From Bradyrhizobium sp. dw_411 (GTDB taxonomy: Bacteria > Pseudomonadota > Alphaproteobacteria > Rhizobiales > Xanthobacteraceae), in contig NZ_JAAVUY010000002.1 in the NCBI RefSeq assembly GCF_018449695.1, positions 495,014-559,013 on the forward strand: a stretch of 64,000 nucleotides of DNA. The letters run 5' to 3'. The position numbers were made by a program, and so were the translations under genes. The notes beneath the pieces were generated by a model. That model searched no databases and was not told the origin of the DNA. It worked only from the letters and a program-made list of their open reading frames with translations. Below are positions 52,194 to 61,368 of this stretch, piece after piece; the stretch's first letter is position 1, and each line of letters begins with the position of its first letter.

Positions 52194-52970
52194 ATGTCCA
52201 TCGCCTCGATCCAGGTCTCTGAAACGCCGCTGGTGCTCTACGCGCTGCGCCGGGCTGACGATGCTTTGATCCTGGGGCACCGGCTGTCGGAATGGTGCGG
52301 CCATGCGCCGATGCTGGAAGAGGACATGGCGCTCGCCAATATGGGGCTCGATCTGCTCGGGCAGGCGCGCGAATTGTATTCATATGCCGCCGAGGTCGAA
52401 GGCAAAGGCAACGACGAGGACAAGTTCGCGTATCTGCGCGACGTCCGGCAGTACCGCAATCTACTGCTGCTGGAACAGCCGAACGGCGATTTCGCGCACA
52501 CCATGGTGCGGCAATTCTTCTACTCAGGTTTTGCCGATCTCTATTGGCGCGCGATGATGAAGTCTGATGACGCGATACTGGCGGCGATTGCGGCGAAATC
52601 CGAGAAGGAAAGCGCTTATCACATCAGACATTCCTCGGAATGGATCGTTCGGCTCGGCGACGGCACAGCGGAAAGTCATCGCCGCGCGCAGAGCGCGATC
52701 GACGATCTCTGGGCCTATACTGGCGAAATGTTCGAAGCCGACGACAGCGAGTGGGCCTTGATCGAGGCCGGCGTCGCGGTCGACCCCGCGACGTTACGCT
52801 CGCACTGGCTGAAGACCGTTACTGATGTCGTGGGCGAGGCGACTTTGAGCCTGCCCAAAAATGACTGGATGCAGCAGGGCGGGCGCAGCGGCCGGCACAG
52901 CGAGCATCTCGGCCATCTCCTGAGCGAGCTGCAATCGATGCCGCGGACATTTCCGGGGGCGACATGGTGA
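52194..52970 (+). CDS. paaC: 1,2-phenylacetyl-CoA epoxidase subunit PaaC
   Basis: A 258-residue ferritin-like structural subunit that pairs with PaaA. Landmarks: LYALRRADDALILGHRLSEWCGHAPMLEEDMALANMGLDLLGQAR, EDKFAYLRDVRQYRNLLLLEQPNGDFAHTMVRQF and KSEKESAYHIRHSSEWIVRLGDGTAES. The family usually lacks a working di-iron centre. Overlaps paaD by 7 bp. No strong ribosome-binding site is seen before ATG 52194. Confidence 0.95.
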   Translation: MSIASIQVSETPLVLYALRRADDALILGHRLSEWCGHAPMLEEDMALANMGLDLLGQARELYSYAAEVEGKGNDEDKFAYLRDVRQYRNLLLLEQPNGDFAHTMVRQFFYSGFADLYWRAMMKSDDAILAAIAAKSEKESAYHIRHSSEWIVRLGDGTAESHRRAQSAIDDLWAYTGEMFEADDSEWALIEAGVAVDPATLRSHWLKTVTDVVGEATLSLPKNDWMQQGGRSGRHSEHLGHLLSELQSMPRTFPGATW

Positions 52971-53467
52971 CCGCCTTGCTGGACGATACCGCGTTACGGC
53001 AACAGGCCTGGGATATCGCGGCCGGCGTGGTCGATCCCGAAATTCCCGTGCTCACCATCGCCGATCTCGGCGTGCTGCGCGATGTCGCGGTGACCGACGG
53101 CCGCGTCGAGGTCGCGATCACGCCGACCTATTCCGGTTGTCCCGCGATGAACATGATCCAGCTCGAGATCGAGCTGGCGCTGGAGCGTGAGGGCTTTCGG
53201 GGCGCAAAGGTTCGCACCGTGCTGTCGCCGGCCTGGACCACCGACTGGATGAGCGAGGAGGGGCGCCGCAAACTCCGGGACTACGGCATTGCGCCGCCGG
53301 CGGCGGGCAGTTCCCGCCGCGCGCTGTTCGGCGTGCAGGAAGTCGCGTGCCCGCAATGCGGCTCGGTCAATACCGAAGTGCTTGCCGAATTCGGCTCGAC
53401 CTCCTGCAAGGCGCTGTGGCGCTGCAAGAGCTGCCGCGAACCCTTTGATTATTTCAGATGTCATTGA
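52964..53467 (+). CDS. paaD: 1,2-phenylacetyl-CoA epoxidase subunit PaaD
   Basis: A 167-residue DUF59/MIP18-like protein (VVDPEIPVLTIADLGVLRDVAVTDGRVEVAITPTYSGCPAMNMIQ) with a C-terminal zinc ribbon (CPQCGS ... CKSCRE). It is thought to assist metal-centre assembly of the epoxidase. GTG 52964 overlaps the paaC end; it overlaps paaE by 10 bp. Confidence 0.94.
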   Translation: MVTALLDDTALRQQAWDIAAGVVDPEIPVLTIADLGVLRDVAVTDGRVEVAITPTYSGCPAMNMIQLEIELALEREGFRGAKVRTVLSPAWTTDWMSEEGRRKLRDYGIAPPAAGSSRRALFGVQEVACPQCGSVNTEVLAEFGSTSCKALWRCKSCREPFDYFRCH

Positions 53468-54552
53468 CCATGTCGGCTTCAATTCCGCGTTTTCACCGTC
53501 TGGCCGTCAACGATTTGCGCCGCGAATCCGCCGATGCGGTGTCGCTGACCTTCGCGATTCCGGGCGAACTCGTGGACGACTATCGCTTCGCGCCCGGGCA
53601 ATATCTGACGCTGCGCACCACGATGGACGGCGAAGAAGTCCGCCGGTCCTATTCGATCTGCTCCGGTCCCGATGACGGCGAACTGCGCATCGCCGTGAAG
53701 AAGGTCGATGGCGGCGCGTTTTCGAGTTGGGCCGCCGACGAGTTGAAAGCCGGCGACGAACTCGACGTCATGACGCCGACGGGACGTTTCGGGATCGTGC
53801 ACGCACCCGATGAAGCGCGGGTCTATGTCGGCTTTGCCGCCGGCTCCGGCATCACGCCGATCCTGTCGATCGTGAAGGGCGTGCTGGCGCGCGAGCCGCA
53901 CAGCCGCTTCTTTCTGTTCTACGGCAACCGTTCGACCGGCGGCATGCTGTTTCGCGAGGCGCTGGAAGAACTCAAGGACCGCTTCATGCAGCGGTTCTCG
54001 GTTTTCCATGTGATCTCCGGCGAAGAGCAGGACATCCCGATCCTGCATGGCCGGCTCGACGGCGACAAGGTGCGGGTGCTGCTGCGCTCGCTGGTTCCGG
54101 CCGCGAGCGTCGATCATGTCTTTATCTGCGGTCCCACCGGCATGAGCGAGGATATCGAAGCCACTTGTCGCGATATCGGGATGCCTGCCGACTCCATTCA
54201 CGTTGAGCGTTTTGTCTCGGGCCTCGGCGGCAAGCCGCGCCCGAAAGCTGTGATCCCGGAGAATGCGCCGCCGAAGGCGATCGCGTCGTTGATTGTCGAC
54301 GGCAAACGCCGCGACGTGCCGGTTGCCGAGGGTGAGGCCATTCTCGATGCGGCCCTGCGCGCGGGCATGGATTTGCCGTTCGCCTGCAAGGGCGGCATGT
54401 GCTCGACCTGCCGCGCCAAGCTGGTCGAGGGCGACGCGCCGATGGAATTGAATTATTCGCTGGAGCCGTGGGAGCTCAAGGCGGGATTTATCCTGACCTG
54501 CCAGGCGCGGCCGGCTTCGGAGCGGGTCGTGGTGGATTACGATCATGTTTAG
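53458..54552 (+). CDS. paaE: 1,2-phenylacetyl-CoA epoxidase reductase subunit PaaE
   Basis: A 364-residue NADPH-dependent reductase: FAD domain (YRFAPGQYLTLRTTMDGEEVRRSYSICS), NAD(P) domain (VGFAAGSGITPILSIVKGVL ... HVFICGPTGMSEDI), and a C-terminal plant-type [2Fe-2S] domain with cysteines in CKGGMCSTCRAK and LTCQA. It passes electrons to PaaA. Starts at ATG 53458 or 53470, both overlapping or touching the paaD end. A 100-bp gap with two dyads follows. Confidence 0.95.
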   Translation: MSLTMSASIPRFHRLAVNDLRRESADAVSLTFAIPGELVDDYRFAPGQYLTLRTTMDGEEVRRSYSICSGPDDGELRIAVKKVDGGAFSSWAADELKAGDELDVMTPTGRFGIVHAPDEARVYVGFAAGSGITPILSIVKGVLAREPHSRFFLFYGNRSTGGMLFREALEELKDRFMQRFSVFHVISGEEQDIPILHGRLDGDKVRVLLRSLVPAASVDHVFICGPTGMSEDIEATCRDIGMPADSIHVERFVSGLGGKPRPKAVIPENAPPKAIASLIVDGKRRDVPVAEGEAILDAALRAGMDLPFACKGGMCSTCRAKLVEGDAPMELNYSLEPWELKAGFILTCQARPASERVVVDYDHV

Positions 54553-54565
54553 CGGAGTATTGTTT

Positions 54566-54582
54566 CGTTGACACTGTCAACG
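54566..54582 (+). promoter_or_regulatory. Perfect dyad between paaE and paaI, site 1
   Basis: CGTTGACA-C-TGTCAACG, eight-base arms around a single base, 14 bp after the paaE stop. It contains TTGACA, which could serve as a -35 box for paaI-paaK. Confidence 0.5.
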
Positions 54583-54612
54583 CGCCGCCTCAACACTGGC
54601 GCACCTTAAAGA

Positions 54613-54630
54613 GGCTTGTTTCAACAAGCC
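54613..54630 (+). promoter_or_regulatory. Perfect dyad between paaE and paaI, site 2
   Basis: GGCTTGTT-TC-AACAAGCC, eight-base arms with a two-base centre, 22 bp before the paaI start. Suits an operator better than an RNA hairpin because of the tight loop. Confidence 0.5.
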
Positions 54631-54652
54631 CGACGACAACAGGGAGACCGCC

Positions 54653-55108
54653 GTGAACAAGGCCACGCCGACGCCTGACGATATCGCGCGCGCTTGCGCG
54701 CAAGCGATGTGGCAAGAGGACGATGCCAGCCGGGGGCTCGGCATGGAACTGGTCGAGGTCACGTCCGGCCATGCCACGCTGGCGATGACGATCAAGCCGC
54801 ATATGGTCAATGGCCAGCGCATCGCCCATGGCGGCTTCATCTTTACGCTGGCAGATTCGGCCTTCGCCTTTGCCTGCAACTCCCATAACGAACGCGTTGT
54901 CGCCGCGCAGGGCGACATCACTTTTATCAGGCCGGGCAAGCTCGGCGATCGGCTGGTCGCGACCGCGCGTGAAGTCTCGCGCAGTGGTCGATCAGGGATC
55001 TACGATGTGAGTGTCACGACAGAGAATGGCACCGTCATTGCTGAGTTTCGCGGCCATTCCCGCGTGATATCAGGCACATGGCTGCCGGAAAGCGGCACCA
55101 AACCATAA
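54653..55108 (+). CDS. paaI: PaaI acyl-CoA thioesterase
   Basis: A 151-residue hotdog-fold thioesterase. HMVNGQRIAHGGFIFTLADSAFAFACNS holds the family's conserved N/HGG active-site region. It hydrolyses ring-hydroxylated or stalled phenylacetyl-CoA derivatives and so protects the CoA pool. GTG 54653 follows CAGGGAG. An internal GCGCGCGCTTGCGCGCAAGC stretch near 54687 is a strong GC hairpin inside the gene. 22 bp separate it from paaK. Confidence 0.93.
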   Translation: MNKATPTPDDIARACAQAMWQEDDASRGLGMELVEVTSGHATLAMTIKPHMVNGQRIAHGGFIFTLADSAFAFACNSHNERVVAAQGDITFIRPGKLGDRLVATAREVSRSGRSGIYDVSVTTENGTVIAEFRGHSRVISGTWLPESGTKP

Positions 55109-55130
55109 TAATCGATCAGGGAAACGCGCG

Positions 55131-56456
55131 ATGTCTTCGACAAGGATTGGACAAAGCGGCTACCGCGCCGAGATGGATGATGCCGAGCGCGCCTCGCGCG
55201 ACGAGATTATCGCGCTGCAAACAAAGCGCATGGCGTGGTCTCTGGCGCATGCCTACGCCAATGTCAGGCATTACAACCAGGCGTTCGACAGGGCCGGCGT
55301 GCATCCGTCGGATTTCAGGCGGCTCTCTGATTTGGCCAAATTCCCGTTCACCGTCAAAACCGACCTGCGCGACAATTATCCCTTCAACATGTTCGCGGTC
55401 CCCCGCGAAAAGCTGGTGCGCGTCCACGCGTCTTCGGGGACTACCGGCAGGCCGATCGTGGTCGGCTATACCCAGGGCGATATCGACATGTGGTCCGAGG
55501 TGATGGCGCGCTCGATCCGCGCCGCCGGTGGCCGCACCGGCATGATCATGCATAATGCCTATGGCTACGGCCTGTTCACCGGTGGCCTCGGTGCGCATTA
55601 CGGCGCCGAGCGGCTTGGCTGCACGGTGGTGCCGGTGTCCGGCGGCATGACCGAGCGGCAGGTGCAGCTCATCAACGATTTCAAGCCCGACATCATCACG
55701 GTGACGCCGAGCTACATGCTGGCGATCCTCGACGAGTTCAAGCGCCAGAACATTGACCCACGCCAATCGTCGCTGAAACTCGGCATCTTCGGCGCCGAGC
55801 CCTGGACCAACGCGATGCGCGCCGAGATCGAGCAGGCGTTCGACATGGACGCGACCGATATCTACGGTCTGTCGGAGGTGATCGGGCCGGGCGTCGCGCA
55901 GGAATGCGTCGAGACCAAGGATGGCCTGCACATCTGGGAGGATCATTTCTATCCCGAGGTGATTGATCCCGAGACTGGCCAAGTGCTGCCAGACGGCGAA
56001 AAGGGCGAGCTGGTTTTCACCTCGCTGACCAAGGAAGCTTTCCCGATCGTCCGTTACCGCACCCGCGACCTGACGCGGTTATTGCCCGGAACCGCACGGC
56101 CGGGGATGCGACGGATGGAGAAGGTCACCGGACGCTCCGACGACATGATCATCCTGCGCGGTGTCAACGTGTTCCCGACCCAGATCGAGGAGGCTTTACT
56201 CGCGACCGAGTGGTGCGGCGGTCATTTCGTCATCGAACTGACGCGCGAGGGGCGGATGGACCAGATGGCGGTGCTGGCCGAATCCCGTCCCGAGCATTGG
56301 GACGGTAGCGGGCTTTTGGTGCACGCCGAGAAGGTTTCGGCCTTTATCAAGAATACCATCGGGATATCGGCCCGGGTCGGGATTGTCGCGCCGGACACGC
56401 TGGAACGGTCCTTGGGCAAGGCCAAGCGTGTTTACGACAAGCGGCCAAAAGGGTAA
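55131..56456 (+). CDS. paaK: Phenylacetate-CoA ligase PaaK
   Basis: A 441-residue AMP-forming ligase. The P-loop is VHASSGTTGRPIVVGY, followed by IYGLSEVIGPG, the RYRTRDLTRLLPG hinge and the C-terminal KVTGRSDDMIILRGVNVFPTQIEEALL. It activates phenylacetate to its CoA ester, the first step of the pathway and the source of the PaaX effector. Ring cleavage and beta-oxidation genes (paaG, Z, F, H, J) are not in this window. Confidence 0.95.
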   Translation: MSSTRIGQSGYRAEMDDAERASRDEIIALQTKRMAWSLAHAYANVRHYNQAFDRAGVHPSDFRRLSDLAKFPFTVKTDLRDNYPFNMFAVPREKLVRVHASSGTTGRPIVVGYTQGDIDMWSEVMARSIRAAGGRTGMIMHNAYGYGLFTGGLGAHYGAERLGCTVVPVSGGMTERQVQLINDFKPDIITVTPSYMLAILDEFKRQNIDPRQSSLKLGIFGAEPWTNAMRAEIEQAFDMDATDIYGLSEVIGPGVAQECVETKDGLHIWEDHFYPEVIDPETGQVLPDGEKGELVFTSLTKEAFPIVRYRTRDLTRLLPGTARPGMRRMEKVTGRSDDMIILRGVNVFPTQIEEALLATEWCGGHFVIELTREGRMDQMAVLAESRPEHWDGSGLLVHAEKVSAFIKNTIGISARVGIVAPDTLERSLGKAKRVYDKRPKG

Positions 56457-56496
56457 CTCCTGTTTCTCGCGACACGAGAAATTGGAAATCCCCGTA

Positions 56497-57510
56497 ATGC
56501 CGTCTGCCCAAAATACCCAATCCGTCACTGCCGAGACCAGAAGCGTGCGCCTGCTCGCCAAGGCCGCCGATGCGGCATCAATAGCTCCCGTGATCGAGCG
56601 CCGCGCACTGTCGCGGGCCGCGAACGAGGTGCTGATCGAGGTCAAGGCAGCGGCGGTGAATCCCTCCGACATCAAGGCCGCAACCGGCCTGATGCCCTAC
56701 GCGGTGTTTCCGCGCACCTCCGGCCGCGACTACGCCGGGATCGTGATCGACGGTCCGGCTGGCACGATCGGCCGCGAAGTGTTCGGCTCGTCGGGCGATC
56801 TGGGGATCCGGCGCGACGGCACCCATGCCACGCATTTGGCGGTCGAAGCCGAGGCGGTGGTGGAGAAGCCCAAAAATCTTTCCTGGGAAGAGGCCGCCGG
56901 CATCGGCGTTCCCTTTGTCACGGCGATGGAAGGTTTTCGCCGCGCCGGGATGCCGAAAAAAGGCGAGACCGTGCTGGTGCTAGGGGTCAACGGCAAGGTC
57001 GGACAGGCCGCGACGCAAATCGCGACCTGGCACGGCGCGCGCGTGATCGGTGTGGTGCGCCGGGATGAGCCTTACGAGGGGCATACCAATTCCAGCGTGG
57101 AGGTGGTCGATGCATCGGCGACTGATCTGGCGCCGCGCGTGCGCGAACTCACCGACGGCAAGGGCGCCGACATCGTGTTCAACACGGTCGGCGATCCCTA
57201 TTTCCAGGCGGCGCACAAGGCGCTGGCCTTGCGGGGTCGCCAGATCCTGATCTCGGCGATCGACCGGATCGTGCAGTTCAATATTCTGGAATTCTATCGC
57301 GGCCAGCATACCTATGTCGGCATCGACTCGCTCGGCCTGTCGTCGATCGCGACCGGTGCGGTGCTGCGCGAGCTCGGGCCCGGCTTTGCCAGCGGCCATC
57401 TCAAGACGTTTCCGATCAGGCCGAACGCGATCTATCCGTTGGAAGACGCCAAAACCGCGTTTGTCGCCGTCGCCGGTTCATCGCGCGATCGCGTAATTCT
57501 GCGGCCGTAA
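56497..57510 (+). CDS. MDR-family oxidoreductase (quinone oxidoreductase/zinc-alcohol-dehydrogenase-like)
   Basis: A 337-residue medium-chain reductase. GroES-like half: VLIEVKAAAVNPSDIKAATGLMPYAVFPRTSGRDYAGIV; Rossmann half: VLVLGVNGKVGQAATQIATWHGARVIGVVRR. It has no cysteine cluster for structural zinc and the catalytic zinc ligands are replaced, so it is a non-zinc NADPH-dependent reductase. ATG 56497 is chosen because the longer frame overlaps paaK. It is 40 bp after paaK on the same strand, so it may be co-transcribed; no role in the standard phenylacetate pathway is known to me. Confidence 0.85.
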   Translation: MPSAQNTQSVTAETRSVRLLAKAADAASIAPVIERRALSRAANEVLIEVKAAAVNPSDIKAATGLMPYAVFPRTSGRDYAGIVIDGPAGTIGREVFGSSGDLGIRRDGTHATHLAVEAEAVVEKPKNLSWEEAAGIGVPFVTAMEGFRRAGMPKKGETVLVLGVNGKVGQAATQIATWHGARVIGVVRRDEPYEGHTNSSVEVVDASATDLAPRVRELTDGKGADIVFNTVGDPYFQAAHKALALRGRQILISAIDRIVQFNILEFYRGQHTYVGIDSLGLSSIATGAVLRELGPGFASGHLKTFPIRPNAIYPLEDAKTAFVAVAGSSRDRVILRP

Positions 57511-57520
57511 ATATTTAGTT

Positions 57521-57600
57521 CGTCATTGCGGGGAGCGAAGCGACGAAGCAATCCATCTTTTTTACGGATATGGATTGCTTCGCTTCGCTCGCAATGACGG
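57521..57600. repeat. Intergenic palindromic repeat, family A copy 5
   Basis: CGTCATTGCGGGGAGCGAAGCGACG ... TTCGCTCGCAATGACGG, inner GCAATCCAT/ATGGATTGC arms around a T-rich loop. Follows the MDR gene and may end its transcript. Confidence 0.88.
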
Positions 57601-57655
57601 GAGGTGAGACTGGTCGCATTGGTTAAATCCGGCCAGTCTCTAAAGAAAGGATTCC

Positions 57656-58714
57656 ATGGATTCAGGCGCCCACATCGTCGTCTATGCCGGTCTCCTGATT
57701 GGCCTCGTCTACGGCGCGGTGGGGCTATTGAGCGGGTTTTGCCTGATGAGCAGTCTGCGCGGCTGGTGGGCGCAGGGCGATGGCCGACTGGTCCGAAGTT
57801 ATGCGCTGGCGCTGGGCGTGGCGATCGTCGCCACGCAGTTGCTGGCCGGCAGTGGCATGGTCGATCTCGCCAAGTCGATCTATCTGCAAAAGTCGTTCTC
57901 GGCGCCGCTGATGTTCTTCGGCGGGTTGTTGTTCGGTTATGGCATGGTGCTGTCGAATGGCTGCGGCTCGCGCGCGCTGGTGCTGCTCGGCCGAGGCAAT
58001 CTGCGCTCGCTGGTGGTGGTGATCGTGCTCGGCATTGCTGCACAGATGACCCTCAAGGGACTGATCGCGCCGGCGCGGGTGGTGCTGCTGCAGGCATCGC
58101 AGACCACACCGGCGATCATTTCGCTGCCGGCGCTGGTGTCGGCCTTTGGCGTCAGCGAGGTCTTTGCGCGCACGCTGGTGGCCGCGGTGCTGTCCGGTGC
58201 GCTGATTATTTTTGCGTTCACACACACGCCGTTCCAGCGCGCCTGGGGACAGATTGCGGCCGGAATCATTGTTGGCCTGCTGGTCGCTGCCGGATGGTTC
58301 GCGACCGGCTATCTCGGTGCCGATGATTTCAATCCAGCCCCGGTCACCTCGCTCACCTTCATCGCGCCGGTCGCCGACGCGCTGCAATACGCGATGCTGT
58401 CGACCGGGCTGACCCTGAATTTCGGTATCACGCTGGTGGCTGGCGTCTTCCTGGGAAGCCTGGTGACCGCGCTGGTCACGCGCCGCTTTCATTGGGAGGG
58501 CTACACGTCGCCGCGCCATATGCTGCGTTCGATGGGTGGCGCGGCGCTGATGGGAGCGGGCGGCGCGATGGCCTATGGCTGCTCGGTCGGGCAGGGGCTG
58601 ACGGGCATATCAACGCTGGCGCTGGCGTCTTTCGTCGCGGTGGCCGGGATATTGCTGGGATCGGCCGCAGGTCTGCGCGGCGTGTTGCGGGTGCAGCCGT
58701 TGGCGAGCGCGTAA
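57656..58714 (+). CDS. YeeE/YedE family membrane transporter
   Basis: A 352-residue polytopic membrane protein with about nine helices. The family motifs LLFGYGMVLSNGCGSRALVLLGRGNLRSLVVV (first half) and GAGGAMAYGCSVGQGLTGISTLALASFVAV (second half) contain the conserved cysteines that guide a sulfur ligand in the thiosulfate importer TsuA. Uptake of thiosulfate or another sulfur compound is therefore expected. AAAGAAAGG precedes ATG 57656. Convergent with the hydrolase-OsmC fusion gene. Confidence 0.88.
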   Translation: MDSGAHIVVYAGLLIGLVYGAVGLLSGFCLMSSLRGWWAQGDGRLVRSYALALGVAIVATQLLAGSGMVDLAKSIYLQKSFSAPLMFFGGLLFGYGMVLSNGCGSRALVLLGRGNLRSLVVVIVLGIAAQMTLKGLIAPARVVLLQASQTTPAIISLPALVSAFGVSEVFARTLVAAVLSGALIIFAFTHTPFQRAWGQIAAGIIVGLLVAAGWFATGYLGADDFNPAPVTSLTFIAPVADALQYAMLSTGLTLNFGITLVAGVFLGSLVTALVTRRFHWEGYTSPRHMLRSMGGAALMGAGGAMAYGCSVGQGLTGISTLALASFVAVAGILLGSAAGLRGVLRVQPLASA

Positions 58715-58736
58715 GGCGCGCCCGCCTGGATGTTCG

Positions 58737-59960
58737 TCAATCGGCCGCCTTGGTCACGATGCGGATCTCCGAGGTGAGGGTGCGATGCACCGGGCACTTG
58801 TCGGCGATCTCCATCAGTTTCTGGCGCTGCTCGGCGTCGAGCGCGCCTTCCATCGCGATGACGCGGTCGATCTGGTCGAGCATGCCAATCTTGGTTTCGC
58901 ACTCGGCGCAGTCTTCGGCATGGATTTTTTGATGCTTCAGCGTCACCGTGATGCGCTCCAGCGGCAGCGATTTGCGGTCGGCATACATGCGCATCGTCAT
59001 CGACGTGCAGGCGCCGAGGCTGGCCAGCAGAAAATCATACGGCCCGGGTCCGGTGTCCTCGCCGCCGACGGAAACCGGTTCGTCCGCGAGCAGGCGATGC
59101 GGTCCGGTGGAGATAATCTGCTGGAGCTTGCTGTTGCGGGTTTCGCGAACCACGACTTGGCGTGGCCCTTCGTCCGTAACGGCGTCCTGTTCCGGCGCGG
59201 CCGGCGCGAGATAGCGCGTGGCCCATGCGGCGATGACGTCGGCGACATAGGCGGCATCGTTTTTGTTGGTCAAAAGGTGATCCGCGCCCGCCAGCGACAC
59301 GAAGCTCTTGGGATGCTTGGCGGTAACGAAAATGCGGGTCGCGTTGTCGATCCCGACCGTGTCGTCGGTCGGCGCGTGCATCACCAGCAACGCCTTGTGC
59401 AGCCTGGCAACATGTTCCATCAGGCCGTGCTCGGCGATATCGTCGAGAAACTCGCGCTTGATGCGGAAAGGACGGCCTGCGAGCGAAACTTCGCTTTCGC
59501 CTTTCTTGCGGATATCCTCGATGCGATCGGCGAAAAGTCCCGTGACATGTGCGGGATCGGAGGGGGCGGCGATGGTGACGACGGCCTTGGCGTCCGGGAT
59601 TTGACTGGCGGCGGCCAGAATGGCCGCACCGCCGAGGCTGTGGCCGATCAGGATCGCGGGCGCTTGGCGGGTTTCGCGCAGATGGTCGGCGGCCCGCACC
59701 AGGTCGGCGACGTTCGAGGAAAATGTCGAGTTGGCGAAATCGCCTTCGCTGGAGCCGAGGCCCGTGAAGTCGAACCGCAGTACCGCGATGCCCTTGGCCG
59801 CCAGCGTTACCGCGATACGCCGTGCGGCGAGCACATCCTTGCCGCAGGTGAAGCAGTGCGCCAGCAGCGCATAGGCAATCGGCTCGCGCTCGGGCAGATC
59901 GAGCGCGGCGGCCAGTTGATGGCCTTCCGAGCCGGTGAATTGAAAACGTTCAGTCAGCAC
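58737..59960 (-). CDS. Alpha/beta hydrolase-OsmC fusion protein
   Basis: A 407-residue two-domain protein. Residues about 1-255 are an alpha/beta hydrolase with the nucleophile serine in LIGHSLGGAAILAAA, Asp in MHAPTDDTVGI and His in LAGADHLLTN. Residues about 270-407 are an OsmC/Ohr-type peroxidase domain with the two redox cysteines in LGACTSMTMRMYA and DKCPVHRTL. The fusion is known in proteobacteria and annotated as bifunctional. OsmC domains reduce organic hydroperoxides; the joined hydrolase could release peroxidised acyl groups. SD GGGAGAC precedes ATG 59960. Confidence 0.9.
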   Translation of the reverse strand: MLTERFQFTGSEGHQLAAALDLPEREPIAYALLAHCFTCGKDVLAARRIAVTLAAKGIAVLRFDFTGLGSSEGDFANSTFSSNVADLVRAADHLRETRQAPAILIGHSLGGAAILAAASQIPDAKAVVTIAAPSDPAHVTGLFADRIEDIRKKGESEVSLAGRPFRIKREFLDDIAEHGLMEHVARLHKALLVMHAPTDDTVGIDNATRIFVTAKHPKSFVSLAGADHLLTNKNDAAYVADVIAAWATRYLAPAAPEQDAVTDEGPRQVVVRETRNSKLQQIISTGPHRLLADEPVSVGGEDTGPGPYDFLLASLGACTSMTMRMYADRKSLPLERITVTLKHQKIHAEDCAECETKIGMLDQIDRVIAMEGALDAEQRQKLMEIADKCPVHRTLTSEIRIVTKAAD

Positions 59961-59992
59961 GGAAGGTCTCCCTTGGGCTATTCGCGTTAAGC

Positions 59993-61318
59993 CTATTCGT
60001 GGCGGTGCATCGCCGATTCATGCTTGGTGTCGCGCATGGTCGCGTAGATCAGCAGCGACAGAAAGATCATGCCGCTGAGGTAGTAGTAGAACCAGTCTTC
60101 GTGGCCGAGACTCTTGAAATAGAGCGCGACCGCAGGCGCGGTGCCACCAAAGATCGACACCGTGATGGCGTAAGGTAGGCCGACGCCAAGCGCACGGATA
60201 TTGGTCGGAAACAATTCGGCCTTCACGATTGCGTTAATCGAGGTGTAACCGGCGACGAATATCCATGCCGCGCAGATCAAGAGGAACGCCACGAACGGCG
60301 ATTTGGTCTCCTTCAAAGCGCTCAGGATCGGGATCGTCGCCAGGGTGCCGACGACGCCGAAGAAGATCAGCAGCGGTTTGCGGCCGATCCGGTCAGATAG
60401 CGCGCCGTAAATCGGCTGCAGCAATGTGGCGAATACCAGAGAGCCGAAGATGACGAAGGTGGTTTCGTCGGCGGTGAGGCCGACCGACAATTTGACGAAG
60501 GTCTGCATATAGGTCGTGAAAGTGTAGAACGCGGCGGTGCCGCCGGCTGTGAGGCCGACCACCAGCAACAGCTCGCGGGGATATCTGAGCAGGCCGGCGA
60601 TCGAGCCGGTCGGCTTGGCAATTTTCTTGGCCTCCACGAACGCCTCGGTCTCGTGCAGGTTGCGCCGCATCACCGCGGCAAAGATTGCCAGCACGGCGCC
60701 GATCACGAACGGGATCCGCCAGCCCCAAGCCTGCAATTCCTGCTGGGTCAGAAACACCTTTTGCAGCAACAGCAAAACAATGATCGCAGTGAGCTGGCCA
60801 CCGATCAGGGTGACGTATTGAAAGCTGGAGTAGAAGCCGCGGTGCTTGGCGTCGGCGACTTCGCTCAAGTAAGTCGCGCTGGCGCCGTATTCGCCGCCGA
60901 GGCTCAGGCCCTCGATGACGCGCGCGAGCGCGAGGATCGCCGGTGCGGCGATGCCGATCGAGGCATAGGTCGGCGTGACCGCAATGATCAGCGAGCCGAA
61001 GCACATGCAGACCACGGACAGTGTCAGTGAAAGCCGCCGGCCGTAGCGATCGGCGATATAGCCGAACAGCCAGCCACCGAGCGGCCGCATCAGGAAGGTC
61101 GCGGCGAACAGCACGGCGGCATTGAGCTGTTGCACCACCGGATCGCTGTTCGGAAAGAAGGCCGGCGCGAAGTACAGCGCAAACGCGGTGTAGGCGTAGA
61201 AATCATACCATTCGACGAGGTTACCGATCGAGCCGATGAAGATCGCCTTGATCCGGCGCTCCGCGTCGTGGATGTCGAGGCGGTCGTCAGCGGCCGGGTT
61301 TAAAGCATGATCTGTCAC
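59993..61318 (-). CDS. MFS transporter, metabolite:H+ symporter type
   Basis: A 441-residue permease with twelve helices. The N-terminal IFIGSIGNLVEWYDFYAYTAFALYFAPAFFP, the loop 2-3 motif GWLFGYIADRYGRRLSL and the GEYGASATYLSEVADAKHRGFYSS segment mark the KgtP/ShiA/ProP branch, which imports dicarboxylates, shikimate, betaines or similar acids with protons. The exact substrate is unknown. GAGGAAAC precedes ATG 61318. Confidence 0.88.
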   Translation of the reverse strand: MTDHALNPAADDRLDIHDAERRIKAIFIGSIGNLVEWYDFYAYTAFALYFAPAFFPNSDPVVQQLNAAVLFAATFLMRPLGGWLFGYIADRYGRRLSLTLSVVCMCFGSLIIAVTPTYASIGIAAPAILALARVIEGLSLGGEYGASATYLSEVADAKHRGFYSSFQYVTLIGGQLTAIIVLLLLQKVFLTQQELQAWGWRIPFVIGAVLAIFAAVMRRNLHETEAFVEAKKIAKPTGSIAGLLRYPRELLLVVGLTAGGTAAFYTFTTYMQTFVKLSVGLTADETTFVIFGSLVFATLLQPIYGALSDRIGRKPLLIFFGVVGTLATIPILSALKETKSPFVAFLLICAAWIFVAGYTSINAIVKAELFPTNIRALGVGLPYAITVSIFGGTAPAVALYFKSLGHEDWFYYYLSGMIFLSLLIYATMRDTKHESAMHRHE

Positions 61319-61368
61319 GGTTGTTTCCTCGGGTTTTGTGTTTGGTTCGGCTCGGATCGTCTAGTTAT

